The notes under the pieces are model-generated. The model had not been told where the DNA came from and searched no databases. It worked only from the letters and a program-made list of their open reading frames with translations. From positions 1-39,894 of the forward strand of contig NZ_LZHW01000083.1 in the NCBI RefSeq assembly GCF_001667265.1: 39,894 nt of DNA, given 5' to 3'. Position 1 is the first letter of the stretch. Each line of letters opens with the position of its first letter. The position numbers and the translations under genes were made by a program. This document shows, one piece after another, positions 24,543-32,599 of the stretch. Source of the DNA: Mycobacterium sp. ACS4331 (GTDB lineage Bacteria > Actinomycetota > Actinomycetes > Mycobacteriales > Mycobacteriaceae).

Positions 24543-25975
24543 CTACTCCAGGGTGACGTCCGGGCGCTTGGCGGCCAGGCCCGCGCCGGTCGCGAAGAGC
24601 GCCACCAGCAGGACGAGAACACCGACAGCGATGGGCGTCGAACCGCCGACCAGATCCGGCAGATTCTGCAGAATCAACGCGAAGATGACGACCAGGCCCA
24701 GCAGGGCGGCACCTGGTGCGACGAAGGCCCGCCACGGCGACACCTCCAGTGCCTGCCTGCGCCGGGCGAAGAACGCCAGCACCGCCACGGTGGTGGCGAT
24801 GAGAAGGACCACGATGCCGACCGTCGAGATGCCCGCCAACCAGGTGTAGAACTCGGTCACCGGGTCCAGGCCGATCAGCGCGCCGCCGATGATGAACAGC
24901 CCCACCACGATCGAGTCCGCGCCTGAGGCCAGGTGCGGCGAGGCGTGGTTGGCGTGGGCCTCACCGAGCGTGCCCGGGAACAGCCTGCGGTTGGACAGCG
25001 TGAACACGTAGCGCGAGACGATGTTGTGGAACGACAGGATGCACGCGAACAGGCTGGTCACGAAGAGCACCTGGATGATGTGCAGGCCGACGGTGCCCAG
25101 GTACTGCTCGGTGGCTCCCGGCAGCAGACCCGAGGGGTCGGCCTGGGCCTGTTCCACCGGCTGTCGCCCCAGGCCGTGATCAGGGCCCACGTGGAGACGG
25201 CGTAGAACACGCCGATCAGGATGAGCGACAGGTAGGTCGCACGCGGGATGGTCCGGACGGGATCGCGCGCCTCGTCGCGGAACACCGCGGTGGCCTCGAA
25301 GCCGATGAAGCTCAGGATCGCGAACAGCAGTGCGATACCGGGTGCGCCGGAGACGATCTCCGACGGCGTGATGATGCCGGTGGACAGACCCTCATAGCCG
25401 CCCGTGACGATGACGACGGCGTCGAGGACCACGACGATCGCCACCTCGGCGATCAGCAGGATGCCCAGCACATCGCGGGACAGGTCGATGTTGCGATGCC
25501 CCAGAATCGTGACCACCGCGAAAGCGGCCAAAGCCCAGAAGCCCCAATGAATGTCGGGAAGACCATAGGAGGCGAACAGGGCTTGTGCGCCCTGGCCGAT
25601 CAGGCCGTAGACGCCGATCTCCAACGCCAGGTAGGACACAAGCGCCACCAGGGCGAAACCGAAGCCGGTGGTCCGGCCCAGCCCCTTGCCGATGTAGGAG
25701 TAGAACGCCCCGGCGTCGGGAACGTGGGGTGTCAACGCCGTGAAGCCGACGGCGAACAGCAGCACGATCAGCGTGCTGACGATGTAGATCGCCGGGAAGC
25801 CGATGCCGTTGCCGCTGGCGATGCCCAACGGCACGGGACCGCCGATGACGCCGAGTGGCGAGGCCGCCGCCACGACGACGAAGACGATGCCCCAGACACC
25901 CAGCGAGCCTCGGAGCCTGCGGTGTGGGCGGTCGGATTCCTGGACCGCGTTCGGATCCTCGAGTTGGTTCGCCAT
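24543..25975 (-). pseudogene. APC-family permease, single-base frameshift
   Basis: Two reading frames together make one APC permease of about 477 residues. The N-terminal part runs from ATG 25975 (MANQLEDPNAV, first helix GIVFVVVAAASPLGVIGG) to ALITAWGDS. The C-terminal part continues from PVEQAQADPSG through the last four or five helices to the stop at 24543. The switch lies at about 25157-25170, within AGCCGG and GGGG runs on the coding strand. One missing C or G would restore a continuous frame. All other family features look intact, so a sequencing or assembly error is as likely as true inactivation. An AGGGGA Shine-Dalgarno precedes the start. It resembles other actinobacterial APC carriers for amino acids or amines; the substrate is unknown. 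Confidence 0.85.
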
Positions 25976-26188
25976 TGATCGTCCCCTTGGGTTGGCGCGA
26001 CGGCACCACACGGTCCGTCGCGGAAGCCACCACAAAGTACGTCGCGGCCCGACGGGGACGGAGAGTTCAAATCAGTGCGAATGTATGGCCGGTGAACACA
26101 GTGCCCCTCGGGACGGTGGGAGGCGGTGAAACGCTCACCGCGATCGGATATCTGGTCCGATCCGGAGCTTGAACGCAAGTATCGGTGT

Positions 26189-26464
26189 GTGACAACAGCA
26201 CAGCAGCAGGACGCCCCTGATGCCTCCTCGGAGTGGAGTTGGCAGCTGCGGGGCCGGTGTCTGACGGTGTCATCGGAGATCTTCTTCCCCGAGGATCATG
26301 CGTCACGCCGGGCCCGGCGCGAACGCGAAGAGCAGGCGAAGCGGATCTGCCGCACCTGCCCGGTGCTGAAGACCTGCCGCGAGTACGCGCTGAGCACGCC
26401 GGAGCGCTATGGGGTCTGGGGCGCCACCACAGCCCGGGAGCGGCAGCACGCCGCCCAGCGCTGA
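26189..26464 (+). CDS. WhiB3-like iron-sulfur transcription factor
   Basis: The 91-residue WhiB protein has four cluster cysteines, C24, C54, C57 and C63 (C-x29-C-x2-C-x5-C), for a redox- or NO-sensitive [4Fe-4S] cluster. The tryptophan lead SWQLRG and the RTCPVLKTCREYAL and YGVWG segments are closest, by recall, to WhiB3. It ends soon after RERQ and lacks the basic C-terminal tail that WhiB3 uses for DNA contact, and the GVWGG turn is GVWGA. GTG at 26189 is chosen because the frame extended to 26126 adds residues unlike WhiB. It is 31 nt upstream of the sulfatase gene in the same direction and may share its transcript. Confidence 0.87.
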   Translation: MTTAQQQDAPDASSEWSWQLRGRCLTVSSEIFFPEDHASRRARREREEQAKRICRTCPVLKTCREYALSTPERYGVWGATTARERQHAAQR

Positions 26465-26495
26465 GCGCCGCGCGATCATCAGGCAGGCTGGGGGA

Positions 26496-27854
26496 ATGAA
26501 CGTGGCGGAGAACGTCCTGCTTGTGCACTGGCATGACCTGGGCCGACACCTCGGTGCCTATGGGCACGCGGATGTGGTCAGTCCCAATCTCGACCGGCTG
26601 GCTGCCGAGGGCATCCTGTTCACCCAGGCGCATGCCACCGCACCGCTGTGCTCGCCGTCGCGCGGTTCGCTGTTCACGGGGCGTTACCCACAGACCAATG
26701 GTCTGGTCGGGTTGGCGCACCACGGCTGGGAGTATCGGGCCGGAGTGCGGACGCTGCCGGCGGTCCTCTCGGAGTCCGGTTGGCGCACTGCGCTTTTCGG
26801 GATGCAGCATGAGACGAGCTTTCCGCCCCGGTTGGGGTTCGACTCCTATGACGTCTCCAACTCCTACTGTGAGTACGTGGTGCCCCGCGCCATCGAATGG
26901 CTTGAACACGCACCGTCACAACCGTTCCTGTTGACCGCGGGGTTCTTCGAAACGCACAGGCCGTATCCGCACGACCGCTACGCGCCGGCCGATCCGGCAG
27001 GAGTGGAGCTGCCCGACTACCTGCCCGACACCCCCGAGGTCCGGCAGGATCTGGCCGACTTCCACGGATCGATCACGGTTGCCGACGCCGCCGTCGGTCG
27101 CCTGCTGGAGGCGGTGACGGCAAACGGGTTGGACGACAACACCTGGGTCGTGTTCGTCACCGACCACGGTCCGGCACTGCCGCGAGCCAAGTCGACGCTG
27201 TATGACGCGGGCACCGGAATCGCGCTCATCGTGCGCCCGCCGAAGTCCCGCAACCTGGAGCCGCGGGTCTACGACGAGCTGTTCAGCGGGGTGGATCTGC
27301 TGCCCACACTGCTGGACCTGCTCGGCGTCGAGATCCCGGCCGACGTCGACGGACTGTCGCACGCAAATGCGTTGCTGGCCGGTGCTGCAGAAATTCGGTC
27401 TGCGGTCTACACGACGAAGACCTATCACGATTCTTTTGATCCGATCCGAGCCATTCGGACAAAGAAATTCAGCTATATCGAGAATTATGCGGACCGGCCG
27501 CTGCTCGATCTGCCCTGGGACATCGAGGAGAGCGCACCGGGACAGGCCGTGGCGGCGCAGGTGAACGCGCCCCGTCCACGCCGGGAACTCTACGATCTGG
27601 TCAATGACCCGGGGGAGCAGCACAACCTGCTCACCAGCGCCGACGAGGCTGACATGGAACCTGTCGCGCAGGAGTTGGCGATGCTGCTCAACGAGTGGCG
27701 GGAGAAGACCAACGACGTCATCCCCTCCGAGTTCGCCGGCACTCGCATCTCCGAGCGGTACACGCAGACGTATGCGCACATCCAGGGAATTCCCTACCCG
27801 AGTCGATCCGCGGTCGCCTCCGAGCGCGGCATTAAAGGCGCGCGGTCGCAATGA
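26496..27854 (+). CDS. Sulfatase, formylglycine type
   Basis: The 452-residue sulfatase has the signature LCSPSRGSLFTGR. Cys52 is expected to become formylglycine, the catalytic nucleophile. A second metal-site motif TDHG lies at 221-224 with Lys231 downstream, and FFETHRPY supplies another active-site His. The first metal motif, usually paired aspartates, reads HWHDLG (11-16) with a single Asp. The domain order resembles heparan-N-sulfatase-like enzymes. There is no signal peptide, so it acts in the cytosol or is exported by other means. It stands between whiB and the trehalose sulfotransferase, as Rv0296c neighbours Rv0295c in M. tuberculosis, so a sulfated trehalose or glycolipid substrate is plausible. 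ATG at 26496 follows a G-rich Shine-Dalgarno. Confidence 0.87.
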   Translation: MNVAENVLLVHWHDLGRHLGAYGHADVVSPNLDRLAAEGILFTQAHATAPLCSPSRGSLFTGRYPQTNGLVGLAHHGWEYRAGVRTLPAVLSESGWRTALFGMQHETSFPPRLGFDSYDVSNSYCEYVVPRAIEWLEHAPSQPFLLTAGFFETHRPYPHDRYAPADPAGVELPDYLPDTPEVRQDLADFHGSITVADAAVGRLLEAVTANGLDDNTWVVFVTDHGPALPRAKSTLYDAGTGIALIVRPPKSRNLEPRVYDELFSGVDLLPTLLDLLGVEIPADVDGLSHANALLAGAAEIRSAVYTTKTYHDSFDPIRAIRTKKFSYIENYADRPLLDLPWDIEESAPGQAVAAQVNAPRPRRELYDLVNDPGEQHNLLTSADEADMEPVAQELAMLLNEWREKTNDVIPSEFAGTRISERYTQTYAHIQGIPYPSRSAVASERGIKGARSQ

Positions 27855-27921
27855 ATTGACTCAGCATGAGTGAAATGTCTGCGAATGCATTCTTGATACG
27901 CGGGTATTACGCTTGCTGACC

Positions 27922-28725
27922 ATGTCGCAGAATCCCACTGCCTATCTCGTTCTGGCGTCCCAGCGCAGTGGCAGCACCCTGCTCGTGGAGTCGCTGCGGG
28001 CCACCGGCATGGCCGGTGAACCGCAGGAGTTCTTCCAGTACCTGCCGGACACCAGCATGTCCCCCCAACCGCGCGAATGGTTCGCGGGTGTGCACGACGA
28101 GTCGATCCTGCGTCTGCTCGACCCGCTCGTCGAGGGCAAACCCGATCTCGCCCCGGCCGAGATCTGGCGGGACTACATCCGCACCGTCGGGCGCACACCC
28201 AACGGCGTGTGGGGCGGCAAGCTCATGTGGAACCAGACGCCACTGCTGCTGCAGCGTGCCAAGGATCTTCCCGACCGGTCCGGCGAGGGACTGCTGGCCG
28301 CGATCAGCGATGTCGTCGGCTCGGATCCGGTGCTCATCCACGTCCACCGGCCCGACGTGGTGTCGCAGGCGGTGTCGTTCTGGCGGGCCGTGCAGACCCG
28401 GGTCTGGCGCGGCAGGCCTGATCCGGTCCGCGACGCCCGCGCCGAATATCACGCGGGCGCCATCGCGCACGTCGTGAAGATGCTGCGCGATCAGGAGGAG
28501 GGCTGGCGGAACTGGTTCGCCGAGGAGGGCGTCGAACCGCTCGACGTGCCCTATCCGGTGTTGTGGCGCAACCTGACTCAGGTGGTCGGCACGGTCCTCG
28601 AACACCTGGGCCTCGACCCCCGGCTGGCACCCGCGCCGGTGTTGGAACGACAGGCCGATCAGCGTTCCGACGAATGGGTCGAGCGTTACCACGCCGACGC
28701 CGAGAGGGACGGGCTGCCGCGGTGA
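27922..28725 (+). CDS. stf0: Trehalose 2-sulfotransferase
   Basis: Stf0 transfers sulfate from PAPS to the 2-position of trehalose, the first committed step to sulfolipids in M. tuberculosis; M. smegmatis makes trehalose-2-sulfate. The 267 residues match the M. smegmatis enzyme nearly throughout from memory: AYLVLASQRSGSTLLVESL (PAPS loop), EPQEFFQYLP, the GKLMWNQTP and HRPDVVSQAVSFWRA blocks, and the ending RQADQRSDEWVERY. ATG at 27922 gives the family length; a TTG 9 nt upstream is less likely. It lies 67 bp after the sulfatase gene. The gap holds AT-rich TATTAC-type sequence (about 27904), so stf0 may have its own promoter. Confidence 0.95.
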   Translation: MSQNPTAYLVLASQRSGSTLLVESLRATGMAGEPQEFFQYLPDTSMSPQPREWFAGVHDESILRLLDPLVEGKPDLAPAEIWRDYIRTVGRTPNGVWGGKLMWNQTPLLLQRAKDLPDRSGEGLLAAISDVVGSDPVLIHVHRPDVVSQAVSFWRAVQTRVWRGRPDPVRDARAEYHAGAIAHVVKMLRDQEEGWRNWFAEEGVEPLDVPYPVLWRNLTQVVGTVLEHLGLDPRLAPAPVLERQADQRSDEWVERYHADAERDGLPR

Positions 28726-28840
28726 CCGCCACCGACCCGCCGGCCTCGGTGCGTCCCGCAACTGACGACGGACCCGCACTCTGCTCGATGCCCTGAACGG
28801 GCGGCGGCGTCAATCATGCTGTCCGGCTGCCGATCCGGAC

Positions 28841-28866
28841 CTCTCGCGCGACAGCGCACGCGAGGG
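28841..28866. terminator. Hairpin between convergent stf0 and trehalase
   Basis: CTCGCG (28843-28848) and CGCGAG (28859-28864) form a stem with a 10-nt loop and can extend outward by a wobble and a further pair. It lies in the 152-bp gap between the two stops and could end transcription from both sides. Confidence 0.4.
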
Positions 28867-28877
28867 CCCGGCCCACG

Positions 28878-30860
28878 TCACATGGGCGCGTTCGCGGGCT
28901 GGAACACCCCTGAACTGTCGGCCTCCTCCTCAGCGCGGATCACGTGCACCACGGCGTTGATCAACGCCAGGTGGGTGAACGCCTGCGGGAAGTTGCCCAG
29001 ATGGCGTCCGGTGCGCGGTTCGATCTCCTCCGCGTAGAGGTGCAGGGGACTGGCGAACGACAACAGACGCTCACACAGGTGCCGGGCCCGGTGGATCTCA
29101 CCGATTTCGACCAGCGCCGACACCAGCCAGAATGAGCAGATCGTGAAGGTGCCCTCCTCGCCGGCCAGACCGTCGTCGGTCTCCTCGACGCGGTAGCGCA
29201 GCACCAGACCGTCGTCGGTGAGCTCGTCGGCGATGGCCAGCACCGTGGCCCGGATCCGCGGGTCGTCGGGCGGCAGGAACCGCGTCAGCACCGCCAGCAG
29301 CAGGGACGCGTCCAGTGCGTCGTCGCCGTAGCGCTGGGTCAGCACCCCCCGCTTGTCGACGCCATGGGCCAGGACGTCGGCCTTGATCTCCTCGGCGATG
29401 GCCCGCCACTGCTGGGCGTAGCTCTTCTCGCCCATCAGCTCGGCCAACTTGGAACCACGGTCGAGCGCGACCCAGCACATGATCTTGCTGGACGTGAAGT
29501 GCTGCGGCTCGCCGCGCACCTCCCAGATACCGCGGTCGGGCTGCTTCCAGTGCTTGATGGCCTCTTCGACCTGTTCCTTGAGCACCGGCCAGAGCGTCTC
29601 GGGGATCTGCTCCCGCGACTTGGTGTGCAGGTAGACCGAGTCGAGCATGGTGCCCCAGATGTCGTGCTGCATCTGGTCGTAGGCGCCGTTGCCGATGCGC
29701 ACGGGCCGGGAGTTGTCGTAACCCGACAGGTGCAGCAGCTCCTCTTCGACCAGGCTGCGCTCGCCGCCCACGCCGTACATCACCTGCAGCGGGTGCCGTT
29801 CACCGTTGTTGGCTCCCGACACGTCGGCGATGAACGCGAAGAAGTCGTCGGCCTCGCGGTCGAGGCCCAGCGTGTAGAGGCCCCACAACGCGAACGTCGA
29901 GTCGCGCACCCAGGCGTAGCGGTAGTCCCAGTTGCGTTCGCCCTGCGGGGTCTCGGGCAGCGACGTGGTGCTCGCGGCGAGCAGCGCACCGGTCGGGGAG
30001 TACGTCAGGCCCTTGAGGGTCAGCGCACTGCGCTGCAGGTAAGAGCGCCACGGGTGGTCCGGGAAGTCGCCGATGTTGATCCACTGCCGCCAGCACTCGC
30101 TGGTCTGCCACATCTTGTCCGACGCCTCCTCGAACGTCTGAGGCGCCGGATGCTTGGACCAGGACAGTGCGACGAAGGCGTTGTCGCCCTCCTTCATTCG
30201 CGTCCGGGCCCGCGCCTCGTGGCCCTCCAGCCCCAACCGCAGATTGGTGGTCAGGCGCAGCGTCGGGTGGGCGTCGGGATTGCGGCTGGCGCGGGCGATC
30301 GCCTCGCCGTACGCGGCCGCCGAGTACTCCCAGGTCGCCGGGATTCGGTGGTAGTCGAACGACGGTTCACAGCTCATCACCAGCTCGACCGTCCCGGACA
30401 CACAGCGCACCGTGCGCAGCAGGATGTGCTCGGCGTCCCAGTCCATGGGCGTGCGGCGGTGGGTGCGGGACCGCGTCTCCAGGTCGTGCCACGGACCCAT
30501 GACGAGTGCCTCGCGCACGATCAGCCACCCCGTATGGGTCTGCCAGGTGGTCTCCAGGATCAGGCTGCCGGGCAGATAGCGTCGGGCGGCGGGCACCGAG
30601 ACGCCGTACGGACCGAGCCGGAAATGCCCGGCGCCGCGATCCAGGATCGCGCCGAACACACTGGGCGAATCCGGCCGTGGCACACACAGCCACTCCACCG
30701 AGCCCGCCGAGCTGATCAGGCACGTGTTCTCGCAGTCCGAGAGGAAGCCGTAGTCAGCGATCGGGGGGAAAGTGTTGCGCAGCGGACTCGACGGCACGTA
30801 GGGCACCGGGGCCGTCACAGTGAAGGGTGGTGTCGCCCCGCTCTCGGTGTCGATTGCCAT
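28878..30860 (-). CDS. GH15 family trehalase
   Basis: The 660-residue glycoside hydrolase of family 15 corresponds to Rv2402 and the M. smegmatis GH15 trehalase. It has an N-terminal beta-sandwich domain (about 25-270, starting PIADYGFLSDCENTCLIS) and an (alpha/alpha)6 barrel. Signatures are NWDYRYAWVRDS (310-321) and EEGTFTICSFW (568-578), which hold the catalytic carboxylates. Expected reaction: hydrolysis of trehalose to two glucoses in the cytosol. A glucoamylase-like activity on other alpha-glucosides cannot be excluded from sequence. ATG at 30860 (MAIDTESG) is preferred over 31043, whose extra 61 residues are Arg/Cys-rich and lie opposite the neighbouring gene. Confidence 0.9.
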   Translation of the reverse strand: MAIDTESGATPPFTVTAPVPYVPSSPLRNTFPPIADYGFLSDCENTCLISSAGSVEWLCVPRPDSPSVFGAILDRGAGHFRLGPYGVSVPAARRYLPGSLILETTWQTHTGWLIVREALVMGPWHDLETRSRTHRRTPMDWDAEHILLRTVRCVSGTVELVMSCEPSFDYHRIPATWEYSAAAYGEAIARASRNPDAHPTLRLTTNLRLGLEGHEARARTRMKEGDNAFVALSWSKHPAPQTFEEASDKMWQTSECWRQWINIGDFPDHPWRSYLQRSALTLKGLTYSPTGALLAASTTSLPETPQGERNWDYRYAWVRDSTFALWGLYTLGLDREADDFFAFIADVSGANNGERHPLQVMYGVGGERSLVEEELLHLSGYDNSRPVRIGNGAYDQMQHDIWGTMLDSVYLHTKSREQIPETLWPVLKEQVEEAIKHWKQPDRGIWEVRGEPQHFTSSKIMCWVALDRGSKLAELMGEKSYAQQWRAIAEEIKADVLAHGVDKRGVLTQRYGDDALDASLLLAVLTRFLPPDDPRIRATVLAIADELTDDGLVLRYRVEETDDGLAGEEGTFTICSFWLVSALVEIGEIHRARHLCERLLSFASPLHLYAEEIEPRTGRHLGNFPQAFTHLALINAVVHVIRAEEEADSSGVFQPANAPM

Positions 30861-30897
30861 CCGCCCATCATCGACGGTGTTCCGCCATGCCGTCCAC

Positions 30898-32139
30898 TCA
30901 TCGGCGAGCAAAGTCCGGCGCGTGCTCGGGCAGCGGCCCGACCGCCACGGCGTAGGCGCCGATGCGGCGCAGCAGTGGCAGCCGGTTGACCACCCGCACC
31001 GCGCGTGGCGTCCCGACGATGGGCGCGTCGTCGGCGATGGCACCGGCGATCACCCGGTTCTGAATGATGCGCTGCCCGCCCTGGATCAGGGCCGTGGGCA
31101 GCCAGCGCCGCGCCTGCACCCGTGCGAGGTCGCGTGTGGTTACCGAGTGGGTCCGCAGCGGCTCCGCAAGGATCCGGCCCGCCGCGACCGCATCCGCGAC
31201 GGCGAGGTTGATGCCCACCCCGCCGATCGGCGACATCGCGTGGGCCGCGTCGCCGATGAGCAGCAGGCCGTCGCGGTACCACCTGCGCACGCGGTTGAGC
31301 TGGACGTCGAGCAGTTTGACGTCGTCGAACGACGTCAGCGCGTCGAGCTTGGGGGCAAGCCACGGAGCCAGCGTCGTCACGCGGTGCCGGAAAGCCTCGA
31401 TGCCCTCGGCGCGCAGCACCGCGTCGCTGCCCTTCTGGATCAGGAACGCGATCTGGTAGTAGTCGCCGCGGTCGATCAGGGCCATGCCGCGGCCAGCGTT
31501 GAACACGCCGTTGAGCCCCGCGGGATCGGCCTCCGCCCGCGGCAGCCGGAACCACCACACGTCCATCGGCGCGCCGAAGCTGCGGGTGGGGACGCCCGCC
31601 GCCCGGCGCAGGGTCGAGGCCCGGCCGTCGCAGGCCACCGTCAACTCCGCGCGCATCGTGGCCGTGGTCCCATCGGACCTGCGGTAAACCACGCCGCTCA
31701 CCCGGCCGCCGTCGGTCAGCGGCGCGACGACCTCACTGCGGCGAAGCAGGGTGAACGTGGGCTCCTTCGCGGCCGCCCGCGCCAGCATCTCCAGGAAGTC
31801 CCACTGCGGCACCAGGGCGATGTGCTTGTGCGGGCCCGGCAGCGTGGTCAGGTCGACGTGCACCGGCGACTCGCCGGCCCGGAACGTCAAACCCTCGATC
31901 ATTCGATGCGGCAGGGCCGCGAAGTCCTCGGCCAGGCCCAACTCGTCGAGCAGACGCAGCGTGCTGGCGTGCACGGTGTCGCCCCGGAAATCCCGCAGAA
32001 AGTCCTGGTGTTTCTCCATCACCGTGACGTCCACGCCGGCGCGCGCGAGCAGCAGGCCCAGCATCATCCCCGCCGGACCACCCCCGGCGATCAGGCACCC
32101 GGTCGCCGCCCGCGCCGGGACCTCGCTTCGGTCGGCCAC
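30898..32139 (-). CDS. FAD-dependent aromatic-type monooxygenase
   Basis: The 413-residue class A flavin monooxygenase has three standard motifs: CLIAGGGPAGMMLGLLLARAG for FAD, TVACDGRAS (the DG motif for FAD/NADPH), and LLIGDAAHAMSPIGGVGINLA for FAD phosphate. It should hydroxylate or epoxidise an unknown small molecule with NAD(P)H and O2. GTG at 32139 is chosen: a TACGAT -10 box ends 7 nt upstream, so the mRNA is probably leaderless. The longer frame to 32235 would run across the divergent gene's start. The trehalase start is 37 bp downstream on the same strand, so the two may be cotranscribed. M. tuberculosis has no equivalent between Rv2402 and Rv2401A that I recall. Confidence 0.85.
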   Translation of the reverse strand: MADRSEVPARAATGCLIAGGGPAGMMLGLLLARAGVDVTVMEKHQDFLRDFRGDTVHASTLRLLDELGLAEDFAALPHRMIEGLTFRAGESPVHVDLTTLPGPHKHIALVPQWDFLEMLARAAAKEPTFTLLRRSEVVAPLTDGGRVSGVVYRRSDGTTATMRAELTVACDGRASTLRRAAGVPTRSFGAPMDVWWFRLPRAEADPAGLNGVFNAGRGMALIDRGDYYQIAFLIQKGSDAVLRAEGIEAFRHRVTTLAPWLAPKLDALTSFDDVKLLDVQLNRVRRWYRDGLLLIGDAAHAMSPIGGVGINLAVADAVAAGRILAEPLRTHSVTTRDLARVQARRWLPTALIQGGQRIIQNRVIAGAIADDAPIVGTPRAVRVVNRLPLLRRIGAYAVAVGPLPEHAPDFARR

Positions 32140-32146
32140 CGTTTGA

Positions 32147-32155
32147 TCGTAGGGT
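32147..32155. promoter_or_regulatory. Overlapping divergent -10 elements
   Basis: On the minus strand TACGAT (32152-32147) is followed by 7 nt and the GTG of the monooxygenase at 32139. On the plus strand TAGGGT (32150-32155) is followed by 7 nt and the ATG at 32163. The boxes overlap by 3 bp, so both transcripts would be leaderless and polymerase could occupy only one direction at a time. Confidence 0.55.
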
Positions 32156-32162
32156 GGTGGCG

Positions 32163-32369
32163 ATGGATGGGTTCCTGAGTTGGTGGGACGGCGTCGAGCT
32201 GTGGTTGTCGGGGCTGGGCTTCGTGCTGCAGACACTTGTGGTGATGCCCGTGGTCCTGGCCCTCGCGTACGGCTTGGCGCAGCTGTTGGACGCCGTTTTG
32301 GGCAACACCATTCGAGTGCGGAACCGGATCACGGCAGCCGTCCGCGGCCGTGTCGAGACTAAGGACTGA
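32163..32369 (+). CDS. Small single-helix membrane protein (Rv2401A-like)
   Basis: The 68-residue protein starts MDGFLSWWDGVELWLSG and has one long hydrophobic segment (about 17-45) followed by a basic tail (RVRNRITAAVRGR), predicting an inner-membrane protein with the tail in the cytosol. It resembles the small membrane protein Rv2401A, which lies just upstream of the sulfate importer in M. tuberculosis. ATG at 32163 is preferred because a TAGGGT box lies exactly 7 nt before it, indicating a leaderless start; GTGs at 32154 and 32157 would add three or two residues. The function is unknown. Confidence 0.75.
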   Translation: MDGFLSWWDGVELWLSGLGFVLQTLVVMPVVLALAYGLAQLLDAVLGNTIRVRNRITAAVRGRVETKD

Positions 32370-32374
32370 CTGGC

Positions 32375-32452
32375 GTGCCGAGATCCCGTGTGACGTTGGC
32401 TTTGGTGGCACTGCTGGTGCTGGTTGTCGTGATGTGGTTGCTGACGCGGTGA
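32375..32452 (+). CDS. Possible 25-residue membrane peptide
   Basis: GTG at 32375 opens a 26-codon frame: a short basic start (PRSR), then an uninterrupted hydrophobic run of Leu, Val, Ala and Met, then Trp-Leu-Leu-Thr-Arg. AAGGA at 32361-32365 could serve as Shine-Dalgarno, although the 9-nt spacing is long. It follows the preceding small membrane gene by 5 nt, and a two-peptide membrane unit is possible. The case rests on composition and spacing only. Confidence 0.4.
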   Translation: MPRSRVTLALVALLVLVVVMWLLTR

Positions 32453-32490
32453 GGCGCGAGACGCCGTCGATGAGCAATCTTTGATCGTTC

Positions 32491-32499
32491 TGTTAGGCT
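32491..32499 (+). promoter_or_regulatory. Extended -10 promoter of sulfate-operon leader
   Basis: TGT-TAGGCT is an extended -10 (TGN plus TANNNT). The box ends 7 nt before the A of the ATG at 32507, the spacing expected if that A is the transcription start. No convincing -35 is seen at the matching distance, as expected for an extended -10. Confidence 0.6.
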
Positions 32500-32506
32500 T
32501 CGCGCC

Positions 32507-32599
32507 ATGCGTTCGGTGACCGGCACCAGCTGTGGCCATGTCTTGGCCCTGCTTGCCGTGGGTTTCTCCGCCGTCGCTGATGTCTGTTGTTGTCGCTGA
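32507..32599 (+). CDS. Leaderless polycysteine leader peptide (attenuator sORF)
   Basis: The 30-codon ORF upstream of subI ends Asp-Val-Cys-Cys-Cys-Arg-stop (Cys27-29) and has another Cys at position 9. All four Cys codons are TGT, the minor choice in such a GC-rich genome. The ATG is set directly at the expected transcription start, without any Shine-Dalgarno. In M. smegmatis and M. tuberculosis, leaderless polycysteine ORFs upstream of sulfur-assimilation operons have been shown to act as cysteine-responsive attenuators. When cysteinyl-tRNA is scarce, the stalled ribosome lets the downstream operon be expressed. By position and content this is the same type for sulfate uptake. The peptide itself probably has no function. 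Confidence 0.85.
   Translation: MRSVTGTSCGHVLALLAVGFSAVADVCCCR

Noticed and set aside
26126..26188. Longer start for the WhiB gene
   Set aside because: The added residues (with an extra Cys) do not resemble WhiB N-termini; GTG at 26189 gives the usual size.
28722..28796. 24-residue frame starting in a GTGA overlap with the stf0 stop
   Set aside because: Coupling geometry is attractive, but the composition is random-like and no domain or hydrophobic segment is seen. Possibly a gene remnant.
29364..30989. Plus-strand frame of 541 codons opposite the trehalase
   Set aside because: Shadow frame; GH15 signatures are on the minus strand.
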